Shown in pieces: positions 1 to 8,258 of a stretch of 64,000 bases of DNA. Made by a program: the position numbers and the translations under genes. Each line of letters begins with the position of its first letter. Positions within the stretch are counted from its first letter, which is position 1. Origin of the DNA: Dactylococcopsis salina PCC 8305 (lineage in GTDB: Bacteria > Cyanobacteriota > Cyanobacteriia > Cyanobacteriales > Rubidibacteraceae); contig NC_019780.1 in the NCBI RefSeq assembly GCF_000317615.1, positions 2,997,840 through 3,061,839 on the forward strand. The letters run 5' to 3'. The notes under the pieces are model-generated. The model had not been told where the DNA came from. It saw only the letters and a program-made list of their open reading frames with translations, and did not search any database.

Positions 1-640
1 TGGCGGCAAGTTTATCTTTTGCTTGGCTTTTCAGGTTATTGAGGTTTTCATCATTCACAAACGCATATTTATCAGCAAGTTTTATGACCTCCTCATATTG
101 ACCTTGGTCCATCATTTTGTTGGCAGAGTTAAGTATTTTCTGGCGTTCAGCATTGAATTTATCTGAAAGTTCTTGCTTTTTCCGCAGTTCTTGCTCTTCT
201 TGTTGAATTTTTTGCTCACGTATAGTTTGCTCTTCCTTTGCTTCAGATTCTTGGGAACCAGCAGTCGTTCTCTGTGAATCACCAGATTCCTGCATCTGAG
301 ACTCTTGAGTGTTAGTAATTGCTATTTCCAAAGATGCATATACGCCAGTGGCTAGAAACGATAAAACGAGAATAACTAATTTTTTAGCAGTAGGCTGTTT
401 GGTAAACAAATAACCTAAACCACCATATATCCCAAATAAAACACTTAATACTTCCGGCCAACCCACTCCTTTCCTTTCCTTTCCTTTGTCCAATTGAAAA
501 CTACGAGAAGCTTTACTATCCTCAGTATTAGAGTTTTCACTTAGCAAATCGGCTTTCATTTGTGAGAATTCTTCTTGTGTAATAGAACCCTCATCAAGCA
601 TCTGTTTTAGCTCTTTAATTTTATCGAACTTATTACCCAT
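1..640 (-). CDS. SHOCT-domain membrane protein, partial (3' end off window)
   Basis: Reading from the ATG at 640 the frame stays open to the window edge (213 codons), so the C-terminus is missing. Residues about 5-32 look like a SHOCT short helical domain (KIKELKQMLDEGSITQEEF), unusually placed at the N-terminus. Two hydrophobic stretches follow around residues 55-100, then a Gln/Glu-rich coiled coil. Function is unknown; SHOCT domains are usually taken as oligomerisation elements. The next gene upstream on this strand (RHH protein) is separated by about 50 bp. Confidence 0.7.
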   Translation of the reverse strand, partial: MGNKFDKIKELKQMLDEGSITQEEFSQMKADLLSENSNTEDSKASRSFQLDKGKERKGVGWPEVLSVLFGIYGGLGYLFTKQPTAKKLVILVLSFLATGVYASLEIAITNTQESQMQESGDSQRTTAGSQESEAKEEQTIREQKIQQEEQELRKKQELSDKFNAERQKILNSANKMMDQGQYEEVIKLADKYAFVNDENLNNLKSQAKDKLAA

Positions 641-693
641 ATTTGTGTTTCCTTCTATTGGACAATACTATTGATGAGCTTGTTATACCCAAA

Positions 694-978
694 CTAATCA
701 TATATTACTTCACTCAATGCTTCTTGAAGAACTTCATCACTGACCCCATGGTGCTTTAAAGTCTCAACTAAAGCCGAAACCGTATCATTCTCCAAACGTT
801 CTAAGTCAGCACGCAACCCTTGACCAATGTAAGCACGAGCCAGAGGTTGATAACCTGAAAAGCCCAGAAGAGGGGCAACTCGCTTCAAATCTTCAACCAC
901 GTCTTCAGGGAGACGCATGGTAATTGTTGTCATCGATCGGTTTTTGTTGAGTCGTTTTTTTAAGGTTTCAATTTTCAT
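694..978 (-). CDS. Ribbon-helix-helix (CopG-like) antitoxin-type protein
   Basis: 94 codons. The core TITMRLPEDVVEDLKRVA has the RHH pattern of a beta strand followed by a helix, as in CopG-type DNA-binding antitoxins. An internal Met at residue 16 (nt 933) is an equally good start for the RHH fold. It is the last of three tightly packed minus-strand genes (PIN protein, 55-aa protein, this one) with gaps of 2 and 4 bp, so it is probably cotranscribed. Pieces of this gene recur in the window: its 3' end near 1830-1910 and its first 15 codons at 2655-2703. The pairing with the PIN protein is inferred from position. Confidence 0.7.
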   Translation of the reverse strand: MKIETLKKRLNKNRSMTTITMRLPEDVVEDLKRVAPLLGFSGYQPLARAYIGQGLRADLERLENDTVSALVETLKHHGVSDEVLQEALSEVIYD

Positions 979-982
979 CAGT

Positions 983-1150
983 TCAAGTTTTGCTTAGACT
1001 CTCCTTTGAAGATAAATTGACAACTTCTCTCTTACTCTCACTCTGTTGCTTTTGTAAGTCAGCAAAAATGGCTTTTAAGTCATGATTGAATGACCGAGAG
1101 TATTCTTCACGAATTTTATGAATTTCTTCTACAATTTCATCATGTAACAT
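983..1150 (-). CDS. 55-aa PIN-partner (antitoxin-like) protein, copy 1
   Basis: A 55-codon gene starting MLHDEIVEEIHKIREEYS and ending SLSKT. It begins 2 bp after the PIN-domain stop and ends 4 bp before the RHH start. The charged, helical sequence with the element DLKAIFADLQ resembles small proteins often coded next to cyanobacterial PIN or Uma2 genes, so an antitoxin or partner role is likely but not shown. A nearly identical copy (two substitutions, SKDSLRKT end) lies at 2708-2875. Confidence 0.65.
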   Translation of the reverse strand: MLHDEIVEEIHKIREEYSRSFNHDLKAIFADLQKQQSESKREVVNLSSKESLSKT

Positions 1151-1152
1151 AA

Positions 1153-1626
1153 TTAGCCTCCAAGTAGTTCATTAGGGGTACAAATAATTGGTAACTCGTA
1201 ACTAAAATAAAAACTAATCTCTGCTAGTTTTTTCTGAATTTGAGCATTAGCAATATGCTTGCAATTCCATGTTAATAGATAATCCATTCGGTGAATAGTC
1301 GCTACTGCAATATGCAAAGCATCAACATCAGCTTTTGCAGGAAGATTGCTACGTTCTAAAAATTGTTCTGCTAAATCAAGTACAGATTGGTTTATTTCTA
1401 GTAAGGGAATACCATTCACCATTTCTAGTCGTCGAGAAGCTATTTCAGCATCTCCTTTTGCAACTTCATTAATAACAGCTTGAGAGATGTACAAATCAAA
1501 GAAACTACGACGAGTTTCCCACCATTCTCGCGTTATTTCAGCATTGGCAACTAAAATTAAATTCCGACTCGGACGAGTAGTGAGATAACCTAAAATACTG
1601 GTTTCAATATAAACCGTTTCACTCAT
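1153..1626 (-). CDS. PIN-domain ribonuclease (VapC-like toxin)
   Basis: 157 aa from the ATG at 1626, which directly precedes SETVYIETSILGYL; an ATG further upstream at 1695 would add a poor, non-conserved leader. The PIN pattern is visible: an acidic residue in the first strand (YIETS), DALHIA in the middle (residues about 111-116) and TWNCKHIANA near the end. Proteins of this family are Mg-dependent RNases and usually toxins of type II systems. The 55-aa protein follows 2 bp downstream and is the probable partner. All expected acidic positions are present, so the gene looks intact. Confidence 0.8.
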   Translation of the reverse strand: MSETVYIETSILGYLTTRPSRNLILVANAEITREWWETRRSFFDLYISQAVINEVAKGDAEIASRRLEMVNGIPLLEINQSVLDLAEQFLERSNLPAKADVDALHIAVATIHRMDYLLTWNCKHIANAQIQKKLAEISFYFSYELPIICTPNELLGG

Positions 1627-1740
1627 ATACAGAAAAATTTGTACAATTGAGTTTAGTTGCCTCTTTAGAACCAATATAAGTTTAGCATTGGTCAAGCATC
1701 TTCAGTAATCACTTCATTACCTCCCAAAACAAAAAATTTT

Positions 1741-1935
1741 GTGCTTCTCGCTAAAATACCAAAAAGGACGAACGTAGAGGAAAAGCAATGGCGCAAAGCG
1801 TGGCAATTTTGGATCGATCGCGCCCTCAAACTAATCATGTATCACTTCACTCAATGCTTCTTGGAGAATCTCATCACTGACCCCATGACGCTTCAAACTC
1901 TTAACCCAAGCCAAACTTGTTTTAAGATACTATTT
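1741..1935. repeat. Duplicated segment plus remnant of the RHH gene 3' end
   Basis: Bases 1741-1825 closely match 3323-3400 (shared run GGCGCAAAGCGTGGCAATTT). The part reading GTGGCAATTTTGGATCGATC also occurs at the start of the 5-oxoprolinase gene (about 3715-3735). Bases about 1832-1910 match the 3' end of the RHH gene (694-772) with scattered differences, so this is a broken copy. No intact gene is seen here. Confidence 0.7.
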
Positions 1936-1936
1936 A

Positions 1937-2386
1937 TTAGGATTCAATAGCATCATTAGATGGTGGATGCCAACCGCCCTGAATCCACAGACGACGGGCT
2001 TTAACAATCGCCCCGTCATTATGCCGTTGGTCATTCAAATCTAGGCGATCGCAAGTTGCACGTCCAATTGAAGTTTTGCCCCGAATGACTAGACCACCTT
2101 TCTCCCAAACAAAATGCTCATTCCACTGATGCAGTCGTGGGTTAAACAACTGAGTAGAAACTTTATATTCTGGATCAGTCCCTTCTGTGAAGTTGTAACG
2201 GTAGCTATTACATCGCTGACAAGCCAAAGCCAAATTTTCAAATGTATCTGCTCCTCCACAGGATCGCGGTTGGATGTGGTCAATTTCAAACCGTGCTGCA
2301 CTGGCTTCTTCCGAGGAATGGCAGTATTCACACAGATACTTAGCCCGCTCTCGAACCTGCTGCCGAATATCTTTTGTAATCGCCAT
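1937..2386 (-). CDS. HNH endonuclease family protein
   Basis: 149 aa. The HNH fold is readable: zinc pair CEYC (C19, C22), catalytic IDHI with D36/H37, Asn in NLALAC (N51), and a second Cys pair CQRC (C56, C59). Such small stand-alone HNH nucleases are common in cyanobacteria and their targets are mostly unknown. It starts 2 bp after the stop of the 80-aa gene 2389-2631, so the two form an operon. No obvious defect. Confidence 0.85.
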   Translation of the reverse strand: MAITKDIRQQVRERAKYLCEYCHSSEEASAARFEIDHIQPRSCGGADTFENLALACQRCNSYRYNFTEGTDPEYKVSTQLFNPRLHQWNEHFVWEKGGLVIRGKTSIGRATCDRLDLNDQRHNDGAIVKARRLWIQGGWHPPSNDAIES

Positions 2387-2388
2387 AC

Positions 2389-2631
2389 CTACTCAGACTC
2401 AGCAATAATTTTTGCATTAAGCAGTGTGAAAATTCGATCGAGTTCCAAAATTCCAGCCAGTTCTACTGTTTCATCGGATGATAACTGTGACTCTCGCTGT
2501 TTCTCGTTCAGACTCTCTAGTCGCTCCTGTAAGTCTTCGCTAAGTTTGAATAAGAAAAGCCCTCGAACTGGCTTGATTTGAATGCCAGCATCAATAAAAG
2601 AGGAGGGTTGGATCATCAATTGTGCATTCAT
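2389..2631 (-). CDS. Hypothetical protein upstream of HNH endonuclease
   Basis: 80 aa, not recognised by name. It has a hydrophobic N-terminal half and an acidic helical C-terminus (SSDETVELAGILELDRIF). It lies 2 bp upstream of the HNH gene on the same strand. The conserved spacing suggests a partner or accessory role, but nothing in the sequence defines an activity. Confidence 0.6.
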   Translation of the reverse strand: MNAQLMIQPSSFIDAGIQIKPVRGLFLFKLSEDLQERLESLNEKQRESQLSSDETVELAGILELDRIFTLLNAKIIAESE

Positions 2632-2654
2632 GGTTCACCTCAGAGACAATAATT

Positions 2655-2703
2655 ATATTGATCGGTTTTTGTTGAGTCGTTTCTTTAAAATTTCAAGTTT
2701 CAT
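2655..2703 (-). pseudogene. RHH gene 5'-end remnant
   Basis: Encodes MKLEILKKRLNKNRSI and then a stop. The first 15 codons match the start of the RHH gene at 694-978 apart from a few changes, and after that the sequence diverges. It sits just downstream of the second copy of the 55-aa gene, in the same order as copy 1, so it marks the end of a duplicated block of about 220 bp. Confidence 0.7.
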
Positions 2704-2707
2704 CAGT

Positions 2708-2875
2708 TCAAGTTTTCCTTAGACTATCCTTTGAAGATAAATTGACAACTTCTCTCTTACTCTCACTCTGTTGTTTTTGCAAGTCAGCAAAAATGGCTTT
2801 TAAATCATGATTAAATGACCGAGAGTATTCTTCACGAATTTTATGAATTTCTTCTACAATTTCATCGTGTAACAT
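2708..2875 (-). CDS. 55-aa PIN-partner-like protein, copy 2
   Basis: Almost identical to 983-1150 (55 aa, differing near the C-terminus). Here it is preceded not by a PIN gene but by the first dozen codons of a DUF5615-type gene and an intact DUF433 gene. It therefore lacks its usual neighbour and may be an orphan produced by recombination. The ATG at 2875 lies inside the shared GGAGGCTAATTATG segment that also forms the copy-1 junction and supplies a ribosome binding site. Confidence 0.6.
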   Translation of the reverse strand: MLHDEIVEEIHKIREEYSRSFNHDLKAIFADLQKQQSESKREVVNLSSKDSLRKT

Positions 2876-2927
2876 AATTAGCCTCCAACTGGTTATTTAA
2901 ATTCTCATCTGCCAAGAAGCGAATCAT
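2862..2927 (-). pseudogene. Remnant of DUF5615 (PIN-like) toxin gene
   Basis: A 21-codon frame starting MIRFLADENLNNQ, the typical N-terminus of DUF5615 PIN-like toxins that follow DUF433 genes. After 12-13 codons it runs into the duplicated block GTTGGAGGCTAATTATG and stops, overlapping the start of the 55-aa gene. The rest of the toxin is missing. The family assignment comes from the characteristic start and the DUF433 neighbour 7 bp upstream. Confidence 0.65.
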
Positions 2928-2933
2928 TTAAAA

Positions 2934-3266
2934 CTACTGAGATTGATTACGCCTTGCCAGTAAGCGATCGCGCACTCCAATGGGATTAAACCGTTTTTCC
3001 GCCTCCTGCTGAATCTGAGTCGCCTCACGTTGACGTTGGGCAAGATAGGTATTGACTTCTTCCGTATGTCTCAGATAGTAGCCGATGACCAAGTAGATGT
3101 CTGAGAGTTGTAGAGAGGGATATTGTTGTGCAATTTCTTCTGCGGTGCATCCTTCTAGAAAGGCAGTGACAACTGTATCTAAAGTAATACGAGTTTTGGC
3201 AACCCGCACGACTCCATTACTATCTTGCTCGATCAGTGTCGGTTCTGCTGTAATCGTCAGAGTCAT
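2934..3266 (-). CDS. DUF433 domain protein (antitoxin-type)
   Basis: 110 aa. Residues about 1-70 match the DUF433 pattern (RITLDTVVTAFLEGCTAEEI, then YPSLQLSDIYLVIGYYL), a winged-helix-like family usually coded with a DUF5615 PIN-like toxin. The C-terminal 35 residues are charged and helical. Only the first codons of the partner toxin survive downstream (2862-2927), so this looks like an antitoxin that has lost its toxin. Confidence 0.75.
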   Translation of the reverse strand: MTLTITAEPTLIEQDSNGVVRVAKTRITLDTVVTAFLEGCTAEEIAQQYPSLQLSDIYLVIGYYLRHTEEVNTYLAQRQREATQIQQEAEKRFNPIGVRDRLLARRNQSQ

Positions 3267-3322
3267 CTACAATTAATTCCCAAAGTTTTTTTTCATATCT
3301 TAGCAAAGAACTTTCCAGACCG

Positions 3323-3400
3323 CGCTTCTCGCTAAAATACCAAAAAGGACAAATGTAGAGGAAAAGCAATGGCGCAAAGCGTGGCAATTTTGGATCGATT
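3323..3400. repeat. Second copy of the 1741-1825 repeat
   Basis: About 78 bp nearly identical to 1741-1825. The common element GTGGCAATTTTGGATCGAT also occurs at the beginning of the 5-oxoprolinase gene 300 bp downstream. It may derive from that gene's 5' end or act as a recombination substrate. No coding function was found. Confidence 0.7.
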
Positions 3401-3405
3401 ATCGA

Positions 3406-3633
3406 TTAGTGTATAGTATCATAATTTAAAATTCCTTCTTCTTCCTTCCTCCAATGTTGTAAATCTAGTCTTCCAACTTTCAGGATTTTATAGGCTATTC
3501 GTACACTATCCTCTAATCCCTGAAATGGATAATAATGGACATAAATTTCACCTTCCATCTGAACTTTCACATAATAGTGATCATTCACTTTAGTAACAAA
3601 GACTTTTGCTTGAGGAGATAGTAGGATTTTCAT
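3406..3633 (-). CDS. Hypothetical 75-aa protein
   Basis: 75 aa beginning MKILLSPQAKVFVTKVNDHY and ending NYDTIH. The family is not recognised. Alternating hydrophobic and aromatic residues suggest a small beta-rich fold. It stands alone, divergent from the 5-oxoprolinase gene 70 bp away. Confidence 0.45.
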   Translation of the reverse strand: MKILLSPQAKVFVTKVNDHYYVKVQMEGEIYVHYYPFQGLEDSVRIAYKILKVGRLDLQHWRKEEEGILNYDTIH

Positions 3634-3703
3634 GGGTCAATTTGTCAATGTCAAGTTGTTATTTGGCATGATAATAGTTAAGGATCAATATTAAGGCAAG
3701 CTC

Positions 3704-6700
3704 ATGTTAGAACAGTGGCAATTTTGGATCGATCGCGGCGGCACGTTTACTGATATCGTAGCCAAAGGGGAGGATGGAACCATTCTCACCCATAAACTCC
3801 TCTCCGAAAATCCCGACCATTACCAAGATGCAGCCATTCAAGGGATAAGAGACATATTAGGCTTAACCTCAGATCAACCCCTCCCCAGCGACAAAATTCA
3901 GGCGGTTAAAATGGGAACAACCGTCGCCACCAATGCCCTCTTAGAACACAAGGGAGAACGAGTGGTTCTTCTGATTAGCAAAGGCTTTCGCGACGCACTC
4001 CGCATTGGCTACCAAAATCGTCCCGATATCTTTGCTCGTGAAATAATCCTCCCAGAAATGGTTTATGAAAGCGTCATTGAAGTAGAAGAAAGGATTGATG
4101 CGAATGGCGAAATTATTACCCCTCTCAATGTTGAACAAGTCAAACAAGACCTGAAAACCGCTTATGATCAAGGGATTAGAAGTTGCGCCATTGTTTTAAT
4201 GCACGGTTATCGTTACTCGCACCACGAAAACCAAATCGCCGATATAGCAAAACAGCTTAACTTTACCCAAATCTCCGTTTCTCATCAAGTCGCCCCCTTA
4301 ATGAAACTCGTCAGTCGTGGAGATACCACCGTTGTTGATGCTTATCTTTCTCCCATTTTGCGCCGATATGTAGAACAAGTCGCCAACCAGTTAAACCTCA
4401 GCGAAGATAACGCCACCCAACTGCTGTTTATGCAGTCTAACGGCGGGTTAGTGGATGCTAAATTATTTCAAGGGAAAGATAGCATTTTATCCGGTCCTGC
4501 GGGGGGAATCGTCGGTGCGGTGAAAACCAGTCAAATTGCAGGGTATGATCAGATAATCAGCTTTGATATGGGGGGAACTTCTACTGATGTCGCCCATTAT
4601 GCAGGGGAATACGAACGCAACCTGGAAACCGAAATTGCAGGAGTACGCCTGAAAACGCCCATGATGGCGATTCACACTGTCGCTGCGGGGGGTGGTTCAA
4701 TTGTCGAGTTCGATGGATTACGATATCGCGTGGGACCAGCTTCGGCGGGTGCGTATCCAGGACCGGCTGCCTATGGAAACGGCGGACCCTTGACCATTAC
4801 TGATTGTAATGTGAAAGTGGGAAAACTACAGCCCCAATTCTTTCCGCACGTCTTTGGGAAAAATCAAGATGAACCCTTGAATGTAGAAGCAGTAGAAGCG
4901 AAATTTCAGGAATTAACCGCAAAAATTAGGGATAATCGCCCCCCAGAAGCGGTTGCATCAGGTTTTCTCGCCATTGCGGTGGAAAAGATGGCAAATGCAA
5001 TCAAGAAAATCTCCCTAGAAAAAGGCTATGATGTTTCTCAGTACACCCTTTGCTGTTTTGGCGGTGCGGGAGGACAACACGCTTGTCTCATCGCTGATGC
5101 GTTAGGGATGAAACGAGTGTTAATTCATCCCTATGCGGGTGTTTTATCGGCTTATGGCATTGGTTTAGCTGATATTCGGGTGTTACGAGAACAAACCGTT
5201 GAAGCCGAACTAACTTCTGATCTCGATTTAGATTCTATCTTCTCTCCTTTAATCGCAAGCGCACAACAAGAGTTATCACAGCAAGTCCCTCAATCTTGGG
5301 GAGATTTAGCCCCTCCGACCCCCCAATCTTGGGGGGAGAAGCAGCAGCAAGTAAGTCCCCCAGACTTGGGGGATTTAGGGGGCGCATCCCATCAAGCCCC
5401 CCCGACCCCCCAATCTTGGGGGGAGAAAAATCAGCAAGCCACTCCCCCAGACTTGGGGGATTTAGGGGGCGCATCCCATCAAGCCCCCCCGACCCCCCAA
5501 TCTTGGGGGGAGAAGCAGCAGCAAGTAAGTCCCCCAGACTTGGGGGATTTAGGAGGCGTATCTTCTCACTCAAGTCCCCCAGACTTGGGGAATTTAGGGG
5601 GCGTATCCCATCAAGCCCCCCCGACCCCCCAATCTTGGGGGGAGAAGCAGCAGCAAGTAAGTCCCCCAGACTTGGGGGATTTAGGAGGCGTATCTTCTCA
5701 CTCAAGTCCCCCAGACTTGGGGGATTTAGGGGGCGTATCCCATCAAGCCCCCCCGCCCCCCCAATCTTGGGGGGAGAAGCAGCAGCAAGTAAGTCCCCCA
5801 GACTTGGGGGATTTAGGGGGCGCATCTTCTCACTCAAGTCCCCCAGACTTGGGGGATTTAGGGGGCGCATCCCATCAAGCCCCCCCGACCCCCCAACCTT
5901 GGGGGGAGAAAAATCAGCAAGCCACTCCCCCAGACTTGGGGGATTTAGGGGGCGCATCCCATCAAGCCCCCCCGACCCCCCAACCTTGGGGGGAGAAAAA
6001 TCAGCAAGCCACTCCCCCAGACTTGGGGGATTTAGGGGGCGTATCCATTCAGCAAAAAGTTCATCTGAAATACGAAGGAACAGACTCTCCTCTGCTAGTT
6101 AATTATGACAGTGGGGAAGCAATGGCACAAGAATTTCAAACCCTTCATCAACAGCGTTACGGGTTTGTCATGGAAGGGAAACCTTTAGTTGTCGATGCGG
6201 TTTCTGTAGAGTTGATTTATCAAACAGAAACTCTCACGGAAAAAACTATTTCCCGTCAACAAGAAACGCCACCGCAACCCATCACCACTGTTTCTGTTTA
6301 TCTTGGAGACAAATGGCGCGATACTCCTGTCTATCAACGAGAAGAGTTACAACCACAAGATATTATTTCCAGTCCAGCGATTATCATTGAACCCACAGGA
6401 ACGAATATTATTGAACTCGGTTGGGAAGCAACAGTGAATAATCACGGTCATCTCATCCTGACCAAACAAGCAGAAGCAGAAAGTCTCACCGTACAACCCA
6501 CCGCAACAGAAAAACCAGACCCTGTTTTACTAGAGATTTTTAATAACTTGTTCCGTTCCATTGCCGAACAAATGGGAACAACGTTACAGAATACCAGTTA
6601 TTCCGTAAATATTAAAGAGCGTTTGGACTTTTCTTGTGCAATTTTCGACCAGAATGGGCAATTAGTAGCAAATGCACCTCATATTCCCGTCCATTTAGGA

Positions 6701-8053
6701 TCAATGAGTGAGAGTGTGGGAAGTTTGATCAAAGCCCAACAAGGAAACCTGAAACGAGGGGATGTATATGTTTTGAATAACCCCTACAACGGCGGAACCC
6801 ATCTCCCTGATGTTACCGTGATTACCCCTGTTTTTGTGGATAATAGTTCTTCTCCTCTGTTTTATGTCGCCTCTAGAGGACATCACGCCGATATTGGCGG
6901 AATTACTCCTGGTTCCATGCCTCCTCATAGTACCAGTATCGAAGAAGAAGGGGTGTTACTGGATAACTTTTTATTGGTGGAAGAGGGAGAGTTTCGAGAA
7001 AGAAGTCTGTTGGAAAAACTGACTACAGGGAAGTATCCCGTGCGAAATGTTACCCAGAATATAGCAGACTTACAAGCGCAAATTGCTGCGAATGAGAAAG
7101 GCGTACAAGAATTATTGCGGATGGTGGAACAGTTTAGCTTGGAAACGGTACAAGCGTATATGTTCCATGTGCAAAACAATGCAGAAACAGCCGTTAAAAA
7201 AGTGATTGAAAGACTACAGGAGGGAAGTTATCGTACAGAGTTAGATACAGGGGGACACATTCAGGTTAAGATTAGTCGTCCCTCCAGTGGGGGGGAAGGA
7301 TGCGCCAAAGTTGATTTTACAGGAACATCTCCCCAACAGGAAAGTAACTTCAACGCACCCGCAGCCGTTTGTAAAGCTGCTGTGTTGTATGTATTTCGGA
7401 CATTGGTAGATGATAATATTCCCCTCAATGCTGGCTGTTTGAACCCCATAGACATTATTATTCCTGAAGGCTGCTTATTAAATCCCATTCCTCCTGCTGC
7501 GGTAGTTGCGGGTAATGTGGAAACCTCCCAGTTAGTTGTGGATGCGCTTTATGGGGCGTTAGGGGTAATGGCTGCATCACAGGGAACGATGAATAATTTC
7601 ACCTTTGGGAACGATCGTTATCAGTATTATGAAACGATTTGTGGCGGTGCTGGTGCGGGAAATGGTTTCAACGGTGCGGATGCGGTACAGACTCACATGA
7701 CCAACTCTCGTTTAACTGACCCAGAGGTGTTAGAGTGGCGGTTTCCTGTGTTAGTAGAACAGTTTAGCATTCGGGAGAATAGTGGCGGAAATGGTCGTCA
7801 TCGTGGCGGAAATGGCGTTATTCGTCGCATTAAATTCTTAGAAGCAATGACGGCGGGAATTTTGTCTGGTCGTCGTCAGTTTGCGCCGTTTGGGTTAGCA
7901 GGGGGAGAGTCTGGGAAAATGGGACGCAATGCAGTTGAAAGAAAAGATGGAACGGTTGAAGTTTTGGAGAGTACGGCGACTGTGGAAATGGAAGGGGGAG
8001 ATGTGTTTATAATTGAAACCCCTGGCGGTGGGGGATATGGAACACTTAGCTAA
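3704..8053 (+). CDS. 5-oxoprolinase (HyuA-HyuB fusion) with internal repeat expansion
   Basis: 1449 aa, against roughly 1200-1290 for the family. Residues 1-520 are the HyuA-like ATPase half (WIDRGGTFTDIVA at the start, DMGGTSTD near 288, GGAGGQHA near 454). Residues from about 930 to the end are the HyuB half (ERLDFSCAIFD, NNPYNGGTHLPD, RGHHADIGG). Such fusions hydrolyse 5-oxo-L-proline to glutamate using ATP. Between them, residues about 527-782 are built from PPTPQSWGEK and PPDLGDLGG units encoded by a G/C-rich palindromic repeat of intergenic type. Removing this block leaves a normal-sized enzyme, and the frame stays open throughout. Whether the enzyme is active with the insert is unknown. 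Confidence 0.9.
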   Translation: MLEQWQFWIDRGGTFTDIVAKGEDGTILTHKLLSENPDHYQDAAIQGIRDILGLTSDQPLPSDKIQAVKMGTTVATNALLEHKGERVVLLISKGFRDALRIGYQNRPDIFAREIILPEMVYESVIEVEERIDANGEIITPLNVEQVKQDLKTAYDQGIRSCAIVLMHGYRYSHHENQIADIAKQLNFTQISVSHQVAPLMKLVSRGDTTVVDAYLSPILRRYVEQVANQLNLSEDNATQLLFMQSNGGLVDAKLFQGKDSILSGPAGGIVGAVKTSQIAGYDQIISFDMGGTSTDVAHYAGEYERNLETEIAGVRLKTPMMAIHTVAAGGGSIVEFDGLRYRVGPASAGAYPGPAAYGNGGPLTITDCNVKVGKLQPQFFPHVFGKNQDEPLNVEAVEAKFQELTAKIRDNRPPEAVASGFLAIAVEKMANAIKKISLEKGYDVSQYTLCCFGGAGGQHACLIADALGMKRVLIHPYAGVLSAYGIGLADIRVLREQTVEAELTSDLDLDSIFSPLIASAQQELSQQVPQSWGDLAPPTPQSWGEKQQQVSPPDLGDLGGASHQAPPTPQSWGEKNQQATPPDLGDLGGASHQAPPTPQSWGEKQQQVSPPDLGDLGGVSSHSSPPDLGNLGGVSHQAPPTPQSWGEKQQQVSPPDLGDLGGVSSHSSPPDLGDLGGVSHQAPPPPQSWGEKQQQVSPPDLGDLGGASSHSSPPDLGDLGGASHQAPPTPQPWGEKNQQATPPDLGDLGGASHQAPPTPQPWGEKNQQATPPDLGDLGGVSIQQKVHLKYEGTDSPLLVNYDSGEAMAQEFQTLHQQRYGFVMEGKPLVVDAVSVELIYQTETLTEKTISRQQETPPQPITTVSVYLGDKWRDTPVYQREELQPQDIISSPAIIIEPTGTNIIELGWEATVNNHGHLILTKQAEAESLTVQPTATEKPDPVLLEIFNNLFRSIAEQMGTTLQNTSYSVNIKERLDFSCAIFDQNGQLVANAPHIPVHLGSMSESVGSLIKAQQGNLKRGDVYVLNNPYNGGTHLPDVTVITPVFVDNSSSPLFYVASRGHHADIGGITPGSMPPHSTSIEEEGVLLDNFLLVEEGEFRERSLLEKLTTGKYPVRNVTQNIADLQAQIAANEKGVQELLRMVEQFSLETVQAYMFHVQNNAETAVKKVIERLQEGSYRTELDTGGHIQVKISRPSSGGEGCAKVDFTGTSPQQESNFNAPAAVCKAAVLYVFRTLVDDNIPLNAGCLNPIDIIIPEGCLLNPIPPAAVVAGNVETSQLVVDALYGALGVMAASQGTMNNFTFGNDRYQYYETICGGAGAGNGFNGADAVQTHMTNSRLTDPEVLEWRFPVLVEQFSIRENSGGNGRHRGGNGVIRRIKFLEAMTAGILSGRRQFAPFGLAGGESGKMGRNAVERKDGTVEVLESTATVEMEGGDVFIIETPGGGGYGTLS
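5284..6050 (+). repeat. In-frame array of palindromic G/C-rich repeats inside 5-oxoprolinase
   Basis: Two element types alternate. CCCCCAATCTTGGGGGGAGA-type units give PQSWGEK (7 copies, two as PQPWGEK). CCCCAGACTTGGGGGATTTA-type units give PPDLG(D/N)LGG (10 copies). Linkers encode QQQVS, NQQAT, SHQA or SSHS. The commonest composite is 29 codons. The same CCCCCAAACTTGGGGG core occurs between genes at about 24050 and 43230, so this is an interspersed repeat that has been amplified in frame. The opposite strand is also open, as expected for palindromic repeats. Confidence 0.9.
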
Positions 8054-8258
8054 TCATAATTGATTCGTATTACGTTTCGAGCTTACTCTAACGAATCTGT
8101 TGCTAAACTAATACTAGGGGATTGAAAATTATACCATTTCTAAGAAGTTAGGTTACAGTTTATCCCCCCAACCCCCCTTTGAAAGGGGGGCTTTACTGGA
8201 TCGGTGTGTAGCGCCAGTTGATCGAAATGGTATTACTAAAAAACAGAGCTTGATTTGA
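8054..8258. other. Intergenic region with a short G/C repeat
   Basis: No gene was seen. Around 8163-8192 there is a palindromic element (AACCCCCCTTTGAAAGGGGG) that could form a hairpin and may act as a terminator for the 5-oxoprolinase gene. It belongs to the interspersed repeats found across the window. Confidence 0.5.

Noticed and set aside
5235-5957. Long minus-strand frame opposite the oxoprolinase repeat
   Set aside because: Palindromic repeats make both strands open; the composition is only the complement of the repeat.
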